A stretch of DNA of 64,000 bases from Mixophyes australis (lineage: Eukaryota > Chordata > Amphibia > Anura > Limnodynastidae): the NCBI GenBank assembly GCA_036250195.1, contig JAVHZZ010000005.1:133340647-133404646 (forward strand), given 5' to 3'. Of this stretch, positions 53,701 to 63,985 are shown one piece after another (positions within the stretch are counted from its first letter, which is position 1; every line of letters begins with the position of its first letter). Made by a program: the position numbers and the translations under genes. The notes beneath the pieces are model-generated. The model was not told where the DNA came from. It made no database searches and saw only the letters and a list, made by a program, of their open reading frames with translations.

Positions 53701-54177
53701 AGAAGTCCTTGAACCTCCCCTGTCTTTAGTCCTAATGACTGTGTTAAAATCGCCCCCAAAGACTATCTGCCAGGCCGAAAAAAAATATGACTTGATCTCA
53801 CTGAAAATACAATTCCTCTCCAGCTTAGATTGGGGACCATAAATGTTAATTAATCTTACGCCGTGTCCTCTCGGATTGATGTCCAAAACCATACATCTGC
53901 CTAGTCTTAGCTCTATAACTCTGGCAGTTATCATGCCAGTAAAAAGATCTGTCAGCCCACCATACAGCTCTGCCGCAAGAGACCAGTATGAGGGCCCTGG
54001 CCTCTATTCCCTTTTGGCTTTATGTACATCCGCCAGCTGATTTAATCTGGTTTCCTGCAAAAATAAAAAAATCAGCCTCAACCGTGCTGAAAAAAAATCA
54101 AAGGCTATGTAACGAGTACGTTCGGGCCGAATGGAAGCCACATTAATGGGGGCAAACCTTATAGGCTGGGAATCCAT
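50720..54177 (-). pseudogene. Tx1-clade ORF2 (endonuclease-RT), degraded
   Basis: It starts near 54177 with MDSQPIRFAPINVASIRPER, an endonuclease opening. It continues with RLINIYGPQS and WQIVFGGDFNTVIRTKDRGG (53934-53689). A decayed linker leads to RT: GVVPFFYSPLLSEKSL and IKKSPGSNGLTSEFFKTFED (53426-52941), KDLSAIDQSKGFDRVDHKYL (A box, 52793-52590), and GVAYADDVTVVL (catalytic YADD, 52434-52144). The C-terminal part reaches about 50980. A G16/T10 homopolymer near 53505-53530 and many stops break it. The order and spacing fit Tx1-type elements. Confidence 0.78.
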
Positions 54178-54187
54178 CCTTACAGAG

Positions 54188-56267
54188 TTATAGAAGTAGG
54201 CTCAGCTTCTTATTCACCTGTCTAGCGATGTCCTCATCAGAGGACCCCCACCTTTTAACACTTACACCTGCAGGAATAGAATTATCATCAGAAAGAAGAA
54301 CTATCTCAACATCAGAGTCTGATGTAGGTAAGGAGGGATCCTTTCCTACAACTAGTGTGTCCAAGGGAGCCTGGACCAGAAGGTCCCCAGGATCAAGGAC
54401 TAGAGAGGGCGGGGAGATGGGAACCGGGGGACTGGGGTCTATAGCTACCGGGGGGGAGATCAAGGGAAGCTGTATGAGAATAAATTACTGCATCCTGGGA
54501 ACTGGCGGAATTAAGAGGGGGAGGAGGAGGAAAGAGGATAGAGTCACAGAAGGCAAGAGGGGGGGAAGCAGCTCCTCTATGTATAAATGACTAATACTGG
54601 AAACTGGTGGAGACTTCAAAAAAGCTTTCCCGGTTAGTGCTTCTGGGGACACTTTCCTCTAGTCCTTGGGTTTCTTTTACAAGACCTGAGGCTCACAAGG
54701 AATCAGTGATTTTGATTTTTTTTCTAATGCTTCACTACATTTGTCTTAAAGAACAGACTACCAATATTATACTTCACAATCTCCCCTTCTAATTTCTCAT
54801 CACTGGAAAATTACAAGAAACGGTTAACCAAAAGCCGTTCTTTACTTTTCTCTTTCCTTACACTAAGCCCTTTTGTCCTTTTTTCCCTGAATCTTAAACT
54901 GCTCTTCACTTGGTGTATCCCTTACTACCTGGCCCAACTGAGCTGAAACCACAACTGAACCAGACACAGAGGCAGTAGATGGGGGAGGGGCCCTTGGTGC
55001 ACTACTTTCAACTTCCATTTGCTCTGCTAACTGAACCAGTTCACTATCTGGTACTTCATGGTTGTTGTGAAATGCCTGGGGACATTTGCTAAATGGGTGG
55101 ATCACTGTACCACAAAGATTACAACGTATGACTGTACAGGAACCAGCTTCATGTCCCAGACCCCCGCACCGCCCACACTTAATAGCGGGGCAATTCATGC
55201 TGAGGTGACGGAAGTCACCGCAGCGATGGCACATCCTCGGCTGCCCAGGGTAAAAGCATTGGATGCGATCTCGGCCAATAAAGCCTGAGAATGGAATATA
55301 CCGTGAGGATGGCCTCCGTGCATCGCAGATGAACTACGACGGATCACCCACCACCCCAGACATGACAGCTGGGGTCCGGGACTTTTTCTAATGGGGTCAC
55401 TATTTCCGCATATCTATTGAGCCAGAACAGTAGATCTGCTACAGGGATAGATTCGTTCTGGACAAGAATTGTAATCTTTATTCTTTCCTGCCGAGTTATG
55501 GGAATGGCCTTATAGCTTGACCACGGGTTGGTATTTTTAAGATTTGGCCAAAACATATGAAGCCCCCGGTAAGACATAAAACTTGCGTCATATTCCGGGG
55601 AGCTTATGGGATGAAAACACGTGAAGAGATCAGATGCATTGAAGCCAAAATGGGAATGTAACAAACTTATAAAGTCTGTACGATTTGGAAAAGAATCGTT
55701 CCCTATGTATTTTAATTGCACAACATTTCTCAGTTTTTAAAAGGCTGCCCTGTTGTCTGCGGTTGGCACTGTGGCTGAGGGTGGAAATGAGACGTATTAG
55801 CCCTATCTCTCTGGTTGCCAGAGACAACCCTTGCATAGGAAATTTTACCAGATACAGGGGCAACTGCTGCTGTATCCCCCACTACTACAGTGGATGTAGT
55901 GGGAACCTGATTTTCATTTAGAGAAACACTAGAACAAATGCTATTCTGGCCCACGCTATTGCCTGTCATATGCTTTGAACTATTAACCCCTAAAGAAGCA
56001 GAAACCTGAACCACACATGGATCTTTAGCTTTACAACTTAAAATAGTGCTTTGCCTTGCAGCACTTCCCATACTCACTGAGCCACCAGTACTTTCTGACA
56101 GTGAGAGCATATTTGGCAGCCTTGGTGCTCTCGACTATTTTTAATGGACCAAACACTGTTTCAATTACCTTAGCCTGTATTGGGGATAAAGCATTTTTGG
56201 CAAAATTAGGCTTGGCATTAGAAGCTGCAGTAACAGAACCCGGCAGATCATTCATTAACTTAGTCAC
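54188..56267 (-). pseudogene. Tx1-clade ORF1 with CCHC zinc fingers
   Basis: Pieces in order: N-terminal (56267-55730, with ISYARVVSGNQRDRA), central (55721-55344, with FNASDLFTCFHPISSPEYDA and ARTI-like TRQERIKITILV), then a run of zinc fingers (55234-54863) containing CHRCGDFRHLSMNCP, CGRCGGLGHEAGSC and CNLCGTVIHPFSKC. The acidic tail is at 54463-54188. Three adjacent CCHC motifs after a basic RNA-binding region are characteristic of Tx1-clade ORF1. Frames change at about 55730 and 55240. Confidence 0.75.
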
Positions 56268-56833
56268 AGTCCACAGTTGCTAGGTTACAGCGCACCGATT
56301 CACACTGCCATCAGCTTTAGTCTCCTGCACTGGAGTATGCAACTGAGCCCGCTTGCTCTCTCTCTCTGTAAAAAAACAGAAGTGCCGCACCTGCCGATGA
56401 CTCAGCTTCCGCCTCCAGGAGACCACTCGCCACCGGCTGCATCACCGCAATCAAGGACAGAGAAGAGGACGCTAGCCCAGCAGCACTGACTGCCGCTGAG
56501 CCCACGAACCCCTCCACCTCCGCACAGACAGTTTGCGATCCCATCACCGGCTGTGCCCCCTCCAGGGCTCTAATGGTGTTATGGCACGTTATCAGGCTGA
56601 ACAGGCTCATTTGCGGGTAACTGCCCAGAGTTCTAAGAGAGCTGAAAAATGTTCTTTTTACTCTCCTGATCATGCTGACCCCTTAGAAAGTTCATTCTGC
56701 AGATCTTCTCTGACAGTTCAGCTTCCATAACCACTAATTCGCAATTGTATACTGCCCAACTGTAAGCACAATTTTTTTCCTTTTCACACCAATCTGCACA
56801 GCTGGACAACTTCTGACTCTAGTTAACTTATAT

Positions 56834-58193
56834 ATACACTTTCCTTGGCCTCTGGTGAGACCCGATAAGCAGGTTGCCTAACTGACCTATGCTCCCCAGT
56901 GTCCACATGGTGCATCACCAAGGAAGTCTGACCGGGCTTCCTACTGCACTGAGTTGCAAAGGGCCACGGCACTGCCTCAAACTGCTCCCTCTTTCCTGCA
57001 CTGAACTGTTCATCCCAGCCCCCTTCCTCTACACCACCTTCCTCTCTGGCATCCGCGAGGAGGTCAGGTAGTGGGTCACTTCCTGGTTCCTCAGTCGGTT
57101 ATCGCCAAACCACTGCTACCGACTCCACACACTTGTAGTATGCCTTCAACATAATAACTTTGTAGGTCCACTGCTGCTTACTGTCGCTATCAAATTACAC
57201 CACATAAGGGATCTCACTCAGGCGTTTTGAGCCTAGTCAGCCTGGCGCTTGTTCTGCCACGTGGGCATCAGAACAAGGATCTTCTGCCCTACCTCAAACA
57301 CTCTGGCAAACGCCCCCTGATCATACCAATTTTTCTGTTTGGCTTTCGCTAGGTTAGCCTGTGTTTGCCTTTTGAGATTCTCTTACTGATCTCTGAGCTT
57401 CAACACATACTCTATCATAGGGACATCCTGTTTGGGTAGGTACCCTTCCCAAGACTCCCGGAACAGGTCTAGGTCCACGTACTCTACAACCATATTGTAG
57501 TTCAAAGGGGGGGAACCTCTAGACTCCTGCAGCACTTCCCGAAAAGCAAACAGGAGGTGCACCAGGTAGCGTTCCCAGTTTCACCTCCTACGAAGCTACA
57601 AATGCCCATGTACTTCGGAGTGCCATTGAAACGCTCACACAGTCCGTTAGTCTGGGGATGGTAGGGGGCAGTCCGGAGTTTGCCCATAGACACTGGGTCA
57701 GTTCACTCATGAACTGTGTCCCTTGATTGTTTAGGATCTCACTAGGGAACCCTACTTGGCTATATTCTCCTAGCAGCGTGTCCGCTACCTTTTCCGCAGT
57801 TATGGAGTGCAGAGCTACAGCCTCTGGATACCGGGTAGCATAGTCCACCACAGTGAGAATATATCTCTTCCCCGATCTACTGGGCACAGGCAGGGGACCT
57901 ACTATGTCCACAGCCACTTGCTGAAAAGATTCTCCCAACTATGGGCAAGGACCTGAGGGGAGCACGAGCACTGGGGCTCCCAAGACGCTGACACACATCA
58001 CAGGACTTACAGTAGTCCCGGACGTCATACGACATTCCCGGACAGAAAGTTGTGTGTCAGGCCCTTCAGTATTCAGTCTCTTCTCTGATGTCCCACCGTA
58101 TGCATTTCGTGGGCAATTGACATCAGTTGCGCGCGAAAGCCCCATGGTACCACCAGTTAAACTTGTTCCCGAACTGAATGCAAGAAATTCCAA
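56834..58193 (-). pseudogene. Gmr1-B integrase
   Basis: Minus-strand integrase homologous to Gmr1-A. The core is at 57938-57588: FQQVAVDIVGPLPVPSRSGK (first Asp), VGFPSEILNNQGTQF and, in another frame, HPQTNGLCERFNGT (Glu). The second catalytic Asp of Gmr1-A (TDQGTQF) reads NNQGTQF here. The C-terminal tail (57480-56880) is shredded but follows Gmr1-A in order, and it continues without interruption into the CTTTCCTTGGCCTCTGGTGA segment that precedes RT in Gmr1-A. The upstream end (58193) corresponds to the H2C2 region. Confidence 0.82.
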
Positions 58194-58939
58194 AAGGCGT
58201 CTGATAGTGGGTTCCTAAATGGTTTAGTAAAACTGACAAAGTGTAAAACCTCAAATCAGCATACCATATCTGCCAATAAACATATCACAAAATGGTAGAC
58301 AATAGGTGTCACTGGATGCTTGGTGTAAACAAAGTCCCGAGATAATTGCAAAACTTGTCTGTAACCGGTAAGCTGGTATACAATAAAGTCCTGATGCAAA
58401 ATACCTATACCCACTTTCTAATAAGCAAAAAGACAAAATAATAAAGTCTATTTCTGATAGTGTAGGTACCATTCCTATGGTGAAAAGTTCCTTAAGCATG
58501 GTACAAATATGTCCACATAGTGAGTCAATAAAAATAATTATTGTAAAGTTTGAGAAGGGTCCATACAGTTTGCTAACAAAAAAGCAGAGGCGGATGGATA
58601 AAAGCACAAACAAACTTTGGGTTAGAATGTTTGCCCTATTTACAGACACAGCGTCTCACTCTCTCCGGTTCCAAGCATCCTTTCCTGGTGTAGTCCGCAC
58701 TAGTTTCTGCCTCTGAGAAGTATAGTGCAATCTCGGCACTTGCGGTCCTTTTCATTGCGCATGCATTTGATGTTCCCTAGCGGATAGACTCTGCCGCCAG
58801 CTGAAATCCTTCGATGTTAGAGATAATCAATGGTGATGAGAGAAACAATGTAAATAGTCCAATCAAATGCATTTCACCAGTTAAACTGGCTTACCCAGGG
58901 ATGGTTGAAATGTGTAGCAGGGTTCATTTTAAAGATATA
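58194..58939. other. No recognised feature
   Basis: About 750 bp between the Gmr1-B integrase and a MITE, where protease and gag would be expected. A 132-codon minus-strand ORF (58649-58251) has no motif I recognise. This may be another insertion or deleted and rearranged Gmr1 sequence. Confidence 0.4.
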
Positions 58940-59265
58940 GGGCCTGATTCATTAAGGATCTTAACTTAAGAAACTTTTTATTATCTCCTGGACAAAACCA
59001 TGTTACAGTGCAATGGGTGCAAATTAGTATTCTGTTTTGCACATAAGTTAAATACTGTTTTTTCATGTAGCACACAAATATCAACTTTAAATTTCAGTGT
59101 AAAAATAAGCTATCAAGTATTTGTGTGGTACATGAAAAAAAAGTCAGTATTTAACTTATGTGCAAAAAAGAATACTAATTTGCATCCCTTGCATTGTAAC
59201 ATGGTTTTGTTCAGGAGACTGAAATAAGAAGTTTCTTAAATTAAGATCCTTAATGAATCAGACCC
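58940..59265. mobile_element. Palindromic MITE (GGGCCTGATTCATT ends), copy 2
   Basis: 326-bp hairpin homologous to 49504-49838, flanked by ATA on both sides. It has the same terminal GGGCCTGATTCATTAAGG and TTAATGAATCAGACCC. Confidence 0.85.
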
Positions 59266-59283
59266 ATAGATAGGGATCCTGTT

Positions 59284-60382
59284 TGTGACTGGATCACTGA
59301 TATCTTCTGGTATAAATTTATTTAAAGGAAATAGTGCAGTGCGCTTATTTATATAATTACCAATGTATTTTTTTTTTATATTGTGTATATTTTGAGATAG
59401 TAATAAGTTATTTCTGAGGCCAGGCAGAAAATTTGTTTTTTCCTGTTATAGCCTTTCTAAAGTAAATGCCTTATTTCTGATGTATATATCTGATACAATG
59501 AGCCATTGTGGATGGAGGTCTTTTGTGTATTAAGATGTGTTTTGTATGGAAGTGTCATTGTTTGGGAGGTTGCTAGTGGAAACCTCCAATTAGGCCTATG
59601 GGGAGAGAGTCTGATAGCAGGTAAGACCTGATCTGACCAAAGGCCCAGCAGGGGGTCATCACTGTGTGGCCTTTTGTCAGTGTTCAAATCTTTCCGAACA
59701 ATGTGAAGAACATGTGATGCTGGACATCACAATGTTTCTAGAATTTCACAGATAAGTGTAAATAGTGTTAGCTTTGCAATGCATGTGAATCTATGGTTTG
59801 GTAAACGGGTTACATCCTGATTCTAAAAATAGCCTGTGTCTAAACTGTATAAAAGGCACTGGCTTGTATTGAAAACTTGTTCTTCTTGTGTCTGACCTGA
59901 TCACTGGTACCTCCAACCAGTGTGAGAGCAAATCAACATCTTGCTTCAAAGACCTGCTTGGAATCCTCTTCAATATTGCTGTTTTCCTGTGATCTACAGA
60001 TTAGACCCTAAAATCTAATCCGTTCTCCGGCTGTCTCTGCGGTTTGGACCCAAGCTATTCCAGTGCCAACGCTCTGCGCTACCCAGCAGCCCTGGTTAGT
60101 GTGATAGGCCAGGGGGGATCCATTCACAGCAACCCGGATCCATAGTAAGAGGTCCGGAGTTACCAGCCAGGTACACCAGCAAGGAGACACGCTAGCAGCG
60201 TCAGTGACCCAGACGGAACGTGGTTCTGAGTGCCATAGAAGGAGCTCAGTGGTGACAGCAGGCCCCTCCCACTGCGGCAGGAGGGGCGTATTCAAAATAA
60301 CGAAAGGGAACAGTGGCAAAGTAAGCCCAGCCGGTTCCCAGCAACAACAGACAGGGTGGCATAGGCGGTCCATCCTGTCACA
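59284..60382 (+). repeat. Gmr1-family LTR in inverted orientation
   Basis: 1,099 bp from TGTGACTGGATCACT to CATCCTGTCACA, the reverse complement of the Gmr1-A LTR layout. It lies where the Gmr1-B 5' LTR should begin. A second, 126-bp terminal piece in the same orientation (60383-60508, ending CCATCTTGTCACA) follows directly. Confidence 0.8.
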
Positions 60383-60508
60383 GGTGGCAGCATTTGTAAG
60401 CCCCTCCTACTGTGGCATAAGGTCGCATTTGGGATAACGGAAGGGAACAGTCGCAAAGCAAGCCCAGCCGGTTCCCTGTAGGGTGGCATAGGCAGTCCAT
60501 CTTGTCAC
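60383..60508 (+). repeat. Gmr1-family LTR terminal fragment, inverted
   Basis: Partial duplicate of the end of the preceding LTR, sharing AGCCCAGCCGGTTCCC and GGTGGCATAGGC. It is diverged from it by several substitutions. Confidence 0.7.
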
Positions 60509-60914
60509 AGTATCTGGATACAATATATGTTTCTCAAACATGGACTTACATGCAAAGCTAACAATATTTACAATACTATGTTATGTGCTAAAACCTGATG
60601 CTTGCATTATCTGATATGTAGCCATGCCAGACAGCCAGGCAGCGTCCCCCTGTTGGGTATACAGGCTAAACAGGTGTTTGTCATTTAACATAAAGACTTA
60701 CTTAACATTTCCTGCTATTAGCAAATAGACTTGCTCTATCAAAGATACAACCCCAAATAATGACAATTCCATGGAAAACACATCCCAATGTAACACGATA
60801 AGTTAATTAAATTTTACATTGATGTCTGCATTTTTGATTAAAATTAATTTCTACAATAAATTATTTCTACTTGATCCAGTCACAAATAAGTTATTTATAA
60901 GTGTTCCAGGCACA
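60509..60914 (-). repeat. Gmr1-B 5' LTR, right part
   Basis: Matches the Gmr1-B 3' LTR at 49325-50055 without its MITE, sharing GGGTATACAGGCTAAACAGG. It ends GTTCCAGGCACA and is followed by the ATAGG duplication. The left half of this LTR is missing, replaced by inverted LTR sequence. Confidence 0.78.
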
Positions 60915-60919
60915 ATAGG
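60915..60919. repeat. Gmr1-B target-site duplication, right
   Basis: ATAGG, identical to 38288-38292. Confidence 0.8.
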
Positions 60920-61514
60920 GTATAATGAATACATCTCGCCAGTATCCTAGTCACTTTCAGTGACTGCTGTCTATTCTTCCAAGCTTGTCCTCCTCTCTCT
61001 TTTGAGGCTACCAGTAAGGCAGTGTTCTTGAATCACTGTCACTCCACTTTTGGCGGACACACAGCCCCCCAAGACCTGGATAGGTAGATCAGGGTAAAGT
61101 CAGTACTCCAGGGACCGATTGTCCCTTTCCTGTCAGGCGAAGAGATCTAGATCTCAACGCCAACCTGACTTCAGCTATAACTCGGTAGTGAATGCCAATT
61201 TGCTGTTCTCTGGAGTTAATTTTTAAAGCCATAAATGACCTTCTCAGCAATTTCAGGACCTGTCTGATTGGTCCGCTTCTGTATTTTCCTTTTCAAAAGA
61301 AAAAAGGGATAGCAGATGAACCACACTTGATATAATTAAGGATAGTTATTATGATGTGGCTATACAACAGAATTTGTTTAAACATTACATTTAAAGTGCA
61401 CAATGCAGTCCTTTGGATTTAAACATAGAGCTCTATCTGTGGACCTTAATACATGAGACCTCCTAGTGTGGTGTACATTCATACAGGACTGGTGAACAAT
61501 AATCCTTTTAGGGC
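60920..61514. other. No recognised feature
   Basis: About 600 bp of apparently unique sequence. No coding motif or repeat family recognised. Confidence 0.45.
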
Positions 61515-61745
61515 AGCGGTTCCCAAAGTGTGCACCGCGGTTCCCAGGGGTGCCAAGGCCAGGAAGAGAAAAAAATAATAACTTGCCAATCCGGCGGCGC
61601 CTGGGACCCAGCATCCTCCCTCCTCGTTTCTCACTGAATGTCGGGCGTTACCTCATCAGGATGCTGGGTCCCGGGCTCCGCCGGATTGGCAAGTTTTTTT
61701 TTTTGTTGTTTTTTTTTCTCTTCCTGGCCTTTGGGATGCAGAGGG
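61515..61745. mobile_element. hAT-like end with internal palindrome
   Basis: It starts CAGCGGTTCCCAAAGTGTG, a classic hAT terminus. A strong inverted repeat follows: AACTTGCCAATCCGGCGGCG...ACCCAGCATCC against GGATGCTGGGT...CCGCCGGATTGGCAAGTT. The matching right terminus (GGGAACCGCTG) was not found, so it may be truncated. Confidence 0.55.
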
Positions 61746-61914
61746 GGCAGGGTGTAAATTAGCTGTAAATTATTCTTTGACAGAAATATAATTGAAAAGA
61801 ATATATAAAAATATTATTTTCCCTTGTTTTATGTGTATTATTTTTGCATAGAACTAAATAAGTATTTCTTTCCTGACCTAAATACTTATTACATTTTTTT
61901 GACCCAACTACTTA

Positions 61915-62198
61915 TGTAACCCCCTGTCACTGTGTGTAGTGTGGGGTGCAAAGGGTACACAGTGCACCTCCTTCTTAAGCCCTTGCTAGCTGATGGGCAT
62001 GGGTGTAAATGATCAGGGGGTCCTTGAACATGCAGGCGTTTCTTTGTAAGTAGTGGGACACAGGTGATGTCACTTTGTGGTGCAGTGCAATAAAAGTCAC
62101 AATAATTTGGCCGCCAGACCATCTCTATGACAAACTGAACTTTTTATTTACTCTCCTCTTCCTCCAGCACGATAATCATAATGGTTGCATCAATAAAG

Positions 62199-62243
<45 letters not shown>

Positions 62244-63155
62244 TACATACTGCTTCTTACTCTCTCCAGCACAGTTCTTAATGTTATCCAGATGTTATAT
62301 AACATAATTTACATGTCTTACACTCCATAGGTCACTGCAGATCACCCTCCTCTGTAGGGCCACTGACATGGATGCTAACAGGCAGGCAGCTTCTTCTCAA
62401 TGCAGCTCTGACACGCTGTGTATCTCTCAACTGCAGCTCACCCCTCCTCTGCGGGGATGATTTCTCCTGTGGGCTCTGACACTTCACTCTGTGTACTCCC
62501 AGCCTCAGGCTCTGACAATACAGCTACCATGCCTCTTGTAACAACACTCACTCCAGGGTCTCTTCCATGCAAAATGTCCTCCTCTCTCTTGGGTTCTCTA
62601 TAGTGACATGGGGTTCTCCCCCTTACTGGGATTAGGGATTCCTCCTCTCTGTATATGCAGCCACACTGCTGGTTTTATACAGTACAGACCAGGTTCTCCT
62701 GGTCACAGTAGTTCCACAGCTACTCACAGTTCAGCCAGAATCACAGTGCATCTCCAACACATATGCAGCCACTTGCAGCAATTCCCCTCTTCTCTTCTTC
62801 TCTCCAGGGGTCTCTGCTCTGGGGACTCTCCCCCTATTCAGGCACACAGTACTTGCCCTATGCGCAGTCACCGCACTCAGACTCCCAGGCAATGCCGGGG
62901 GATCCTGGGAGCTTTCACCCCACTCTCCCAGGTCCCCAGCTACATCTGTTCTCTCCCGTGTCTTCTCTGTATATCTTTTTTCCCCCTTTCTCACAGCCCC
63001 TCCTTCACACTCAGCCTTACAGGCTGGGCTGGGTTATCACCATGGTAACTAGTTTTTTTAACTTTTCATAAACACCTAGCTTCCCCTCTAGGTGACCCCC
63101 TCCTGTATTCACTGAGGTGCAGGTTTTACTAAAACGCCACTAGGGGGTTGTTACA
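61915..63155. repeat. Solo LTR, 1.24 kb
   Basis: Bounded by TGTAACCCCCTGTCAC and CACTAGGGGGTTGTTACA (inverted termini TGTAAC/GTTACA). It is flanked by a 4-bp duplication CTTA (61911-61914 and 63156-63159), typical of gamma-type retroviral integration. It contains a (TA)n(CA)n tract at 62197-62242. The proline/serine-rich ORFs at 62608-63071 are composition artefacts. Direction is uncertain; the minus strand has purine-rich sequence and an AATAAA near 62140. Confidence 0.7.
62197..62250. repeat. (TA)n(CA)n microsatellite
   Basis: About 17 TA units followed by CA and CATA repeats, inside the solo LTR. Confidence 0.9.
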
Positions 63156-63227
63156 CTTATAAAAAAGGACTGCTCGGTAATTCTTTTGGAGGGATGCCTT
63201 GAAAAAATTATGGAGACTCTAAGGCAT

Positions 63228-63539
63228 AGTTGCCAACTCCCGGGAACTTGACAAGTTTCCGGGAGAGGGGGCGAGACTGGAGGGCGGGAGGGGGCGGGAC
63301 GAGGCCAATCACATCATTTTGGCCCCGCCCCCCACAAAAACGTAATTTGTGTCACGGGGGGCGGGGCCAAAATGACGCGATTGGCCTCGTCCCGCCCTCC
63401 AAAATGGCGCGATTCACAGAGAATCGCGTCAAATGACGCGATTCTCGGAGAAATCCGGGATGCGGGAGAAATGCCATCTCCCCCGGGAGACTGACCCGAA
63501 TTTCGGGAGTCTCCCGGACTTTCCGAGAGAGTTGGCAAG
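63228..63539. mobile_element. Palindromic MITE (GTTGCCAACTC ends)
   Basis: About 310 bp with inverted ends AGTTGCCAACTCCCGGG and GAGAGTTGGCAAGTA. Nested inner palindromes contain GGGCGGGACGAGGCCAAT and ATTGGCCTCGTCCCGCCC. It is very GC-rich with many CCGGGAG motifs. The flanking TA on both sides suggests a TA-targeting transposon, but the superfamily is uncertain. Confidence 0.7.
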
Positions 63540-63541
63540 TA

Positions 63542-63985
63542 CAGGTATTCCTCACTTAACGACCGACCTATTTAGCGACCATTCGGACTTACGACCCGTT
63601 GTTACGTCCGGCTCCGCCGCTCAGCAATAGGGGAAATTAATGACCTGTGCCCTTGCGACGGGACGTAACCACGCCCGTAGTACCCACATAGTTTCTTTCT
63701 GAGCTGAAGAAGACAAGACAAGACGCACCTGATACCCTTGCAGTCTCCATCGTGCGGTAAGTTAGCTCTACAGTACTTGAAAGCACTTGGTTCTGAAGTA
63801 ATACTGCAAGGACATTAACTAAACCTAATATCTTTTTACTAAAGGGAGGAATATAAAACTGCATATGCACATGCTGATTTTTTATTGCCATGCATATGTA
63901 TACAGTACTGTACTCACTTAGCGACCAATTCGCTTAACGACCTAGTCGTTGGAACGGAACTAGGTCGTTAAGTGAGAAATACCTG
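63542..63985. mobile_element. Mariner/Tc1-like MITE
   Basis: 444 bp with terminal inverted repeats CAGGTATTCCTCACTTAACG and CGTTAAGTGAGAAATACCTG, flanked by TA duplications (63540-63541 and 63986-63987). TA targets and this TIR style point to the Tc1/mariner (Tigger/pogo-like) group. It has no transposase frame. Confidence 0.82.

Larger units (their letters stand above)
50716..56820 (-). mobile_element. Tx1-clade LINE
   Basis: About 6.1 kb on the minus strand with a 5' UTR (about 56280-56820), ORF1 with CCHC fingers (about 56267-54188) and ORF2 with APE endonuclease and RT (54177-50720). It separates Gmr1-B RNase H/RT from integrase. No clear TSD was found, and about 400 bp of Gmr1 RT are lost at the junction. 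Confidence 0.78.
38293..60914 (-). mobile_element. Gmr1-like Ty3/Gypsy retrotransposon B, heavily nested
   Basis: A second insertion of the Gmr1-like family, bounded by LTR ends and a perfect ATAGG TSD 22.6 kb apart. Its 3' LTR is split by ERV-B. RNase H/RT remnants lie at 50302-50715, integrase at about 56834-58193, and the 5' LTR right part at 60509-60914. Gag and protease were not found. A Tx1 LINE separates RT from integrase, and rearranged LTR sequence occupies 59284-60508. Integrase again lies upstream of RT in element order. Confidence 0.75.

Noticed and set aside
60008..60373. 121-codon minus-strand ORF
   Set aside because: It is the inverted Gmr1 LTR; similar text appears in every LTR copy.
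62608..63071. Pro/Ser-rich ORFs of 102 and 146 codons
   Set aside because: Low-complexity frames inside a solo LTR; no start context or motif support.
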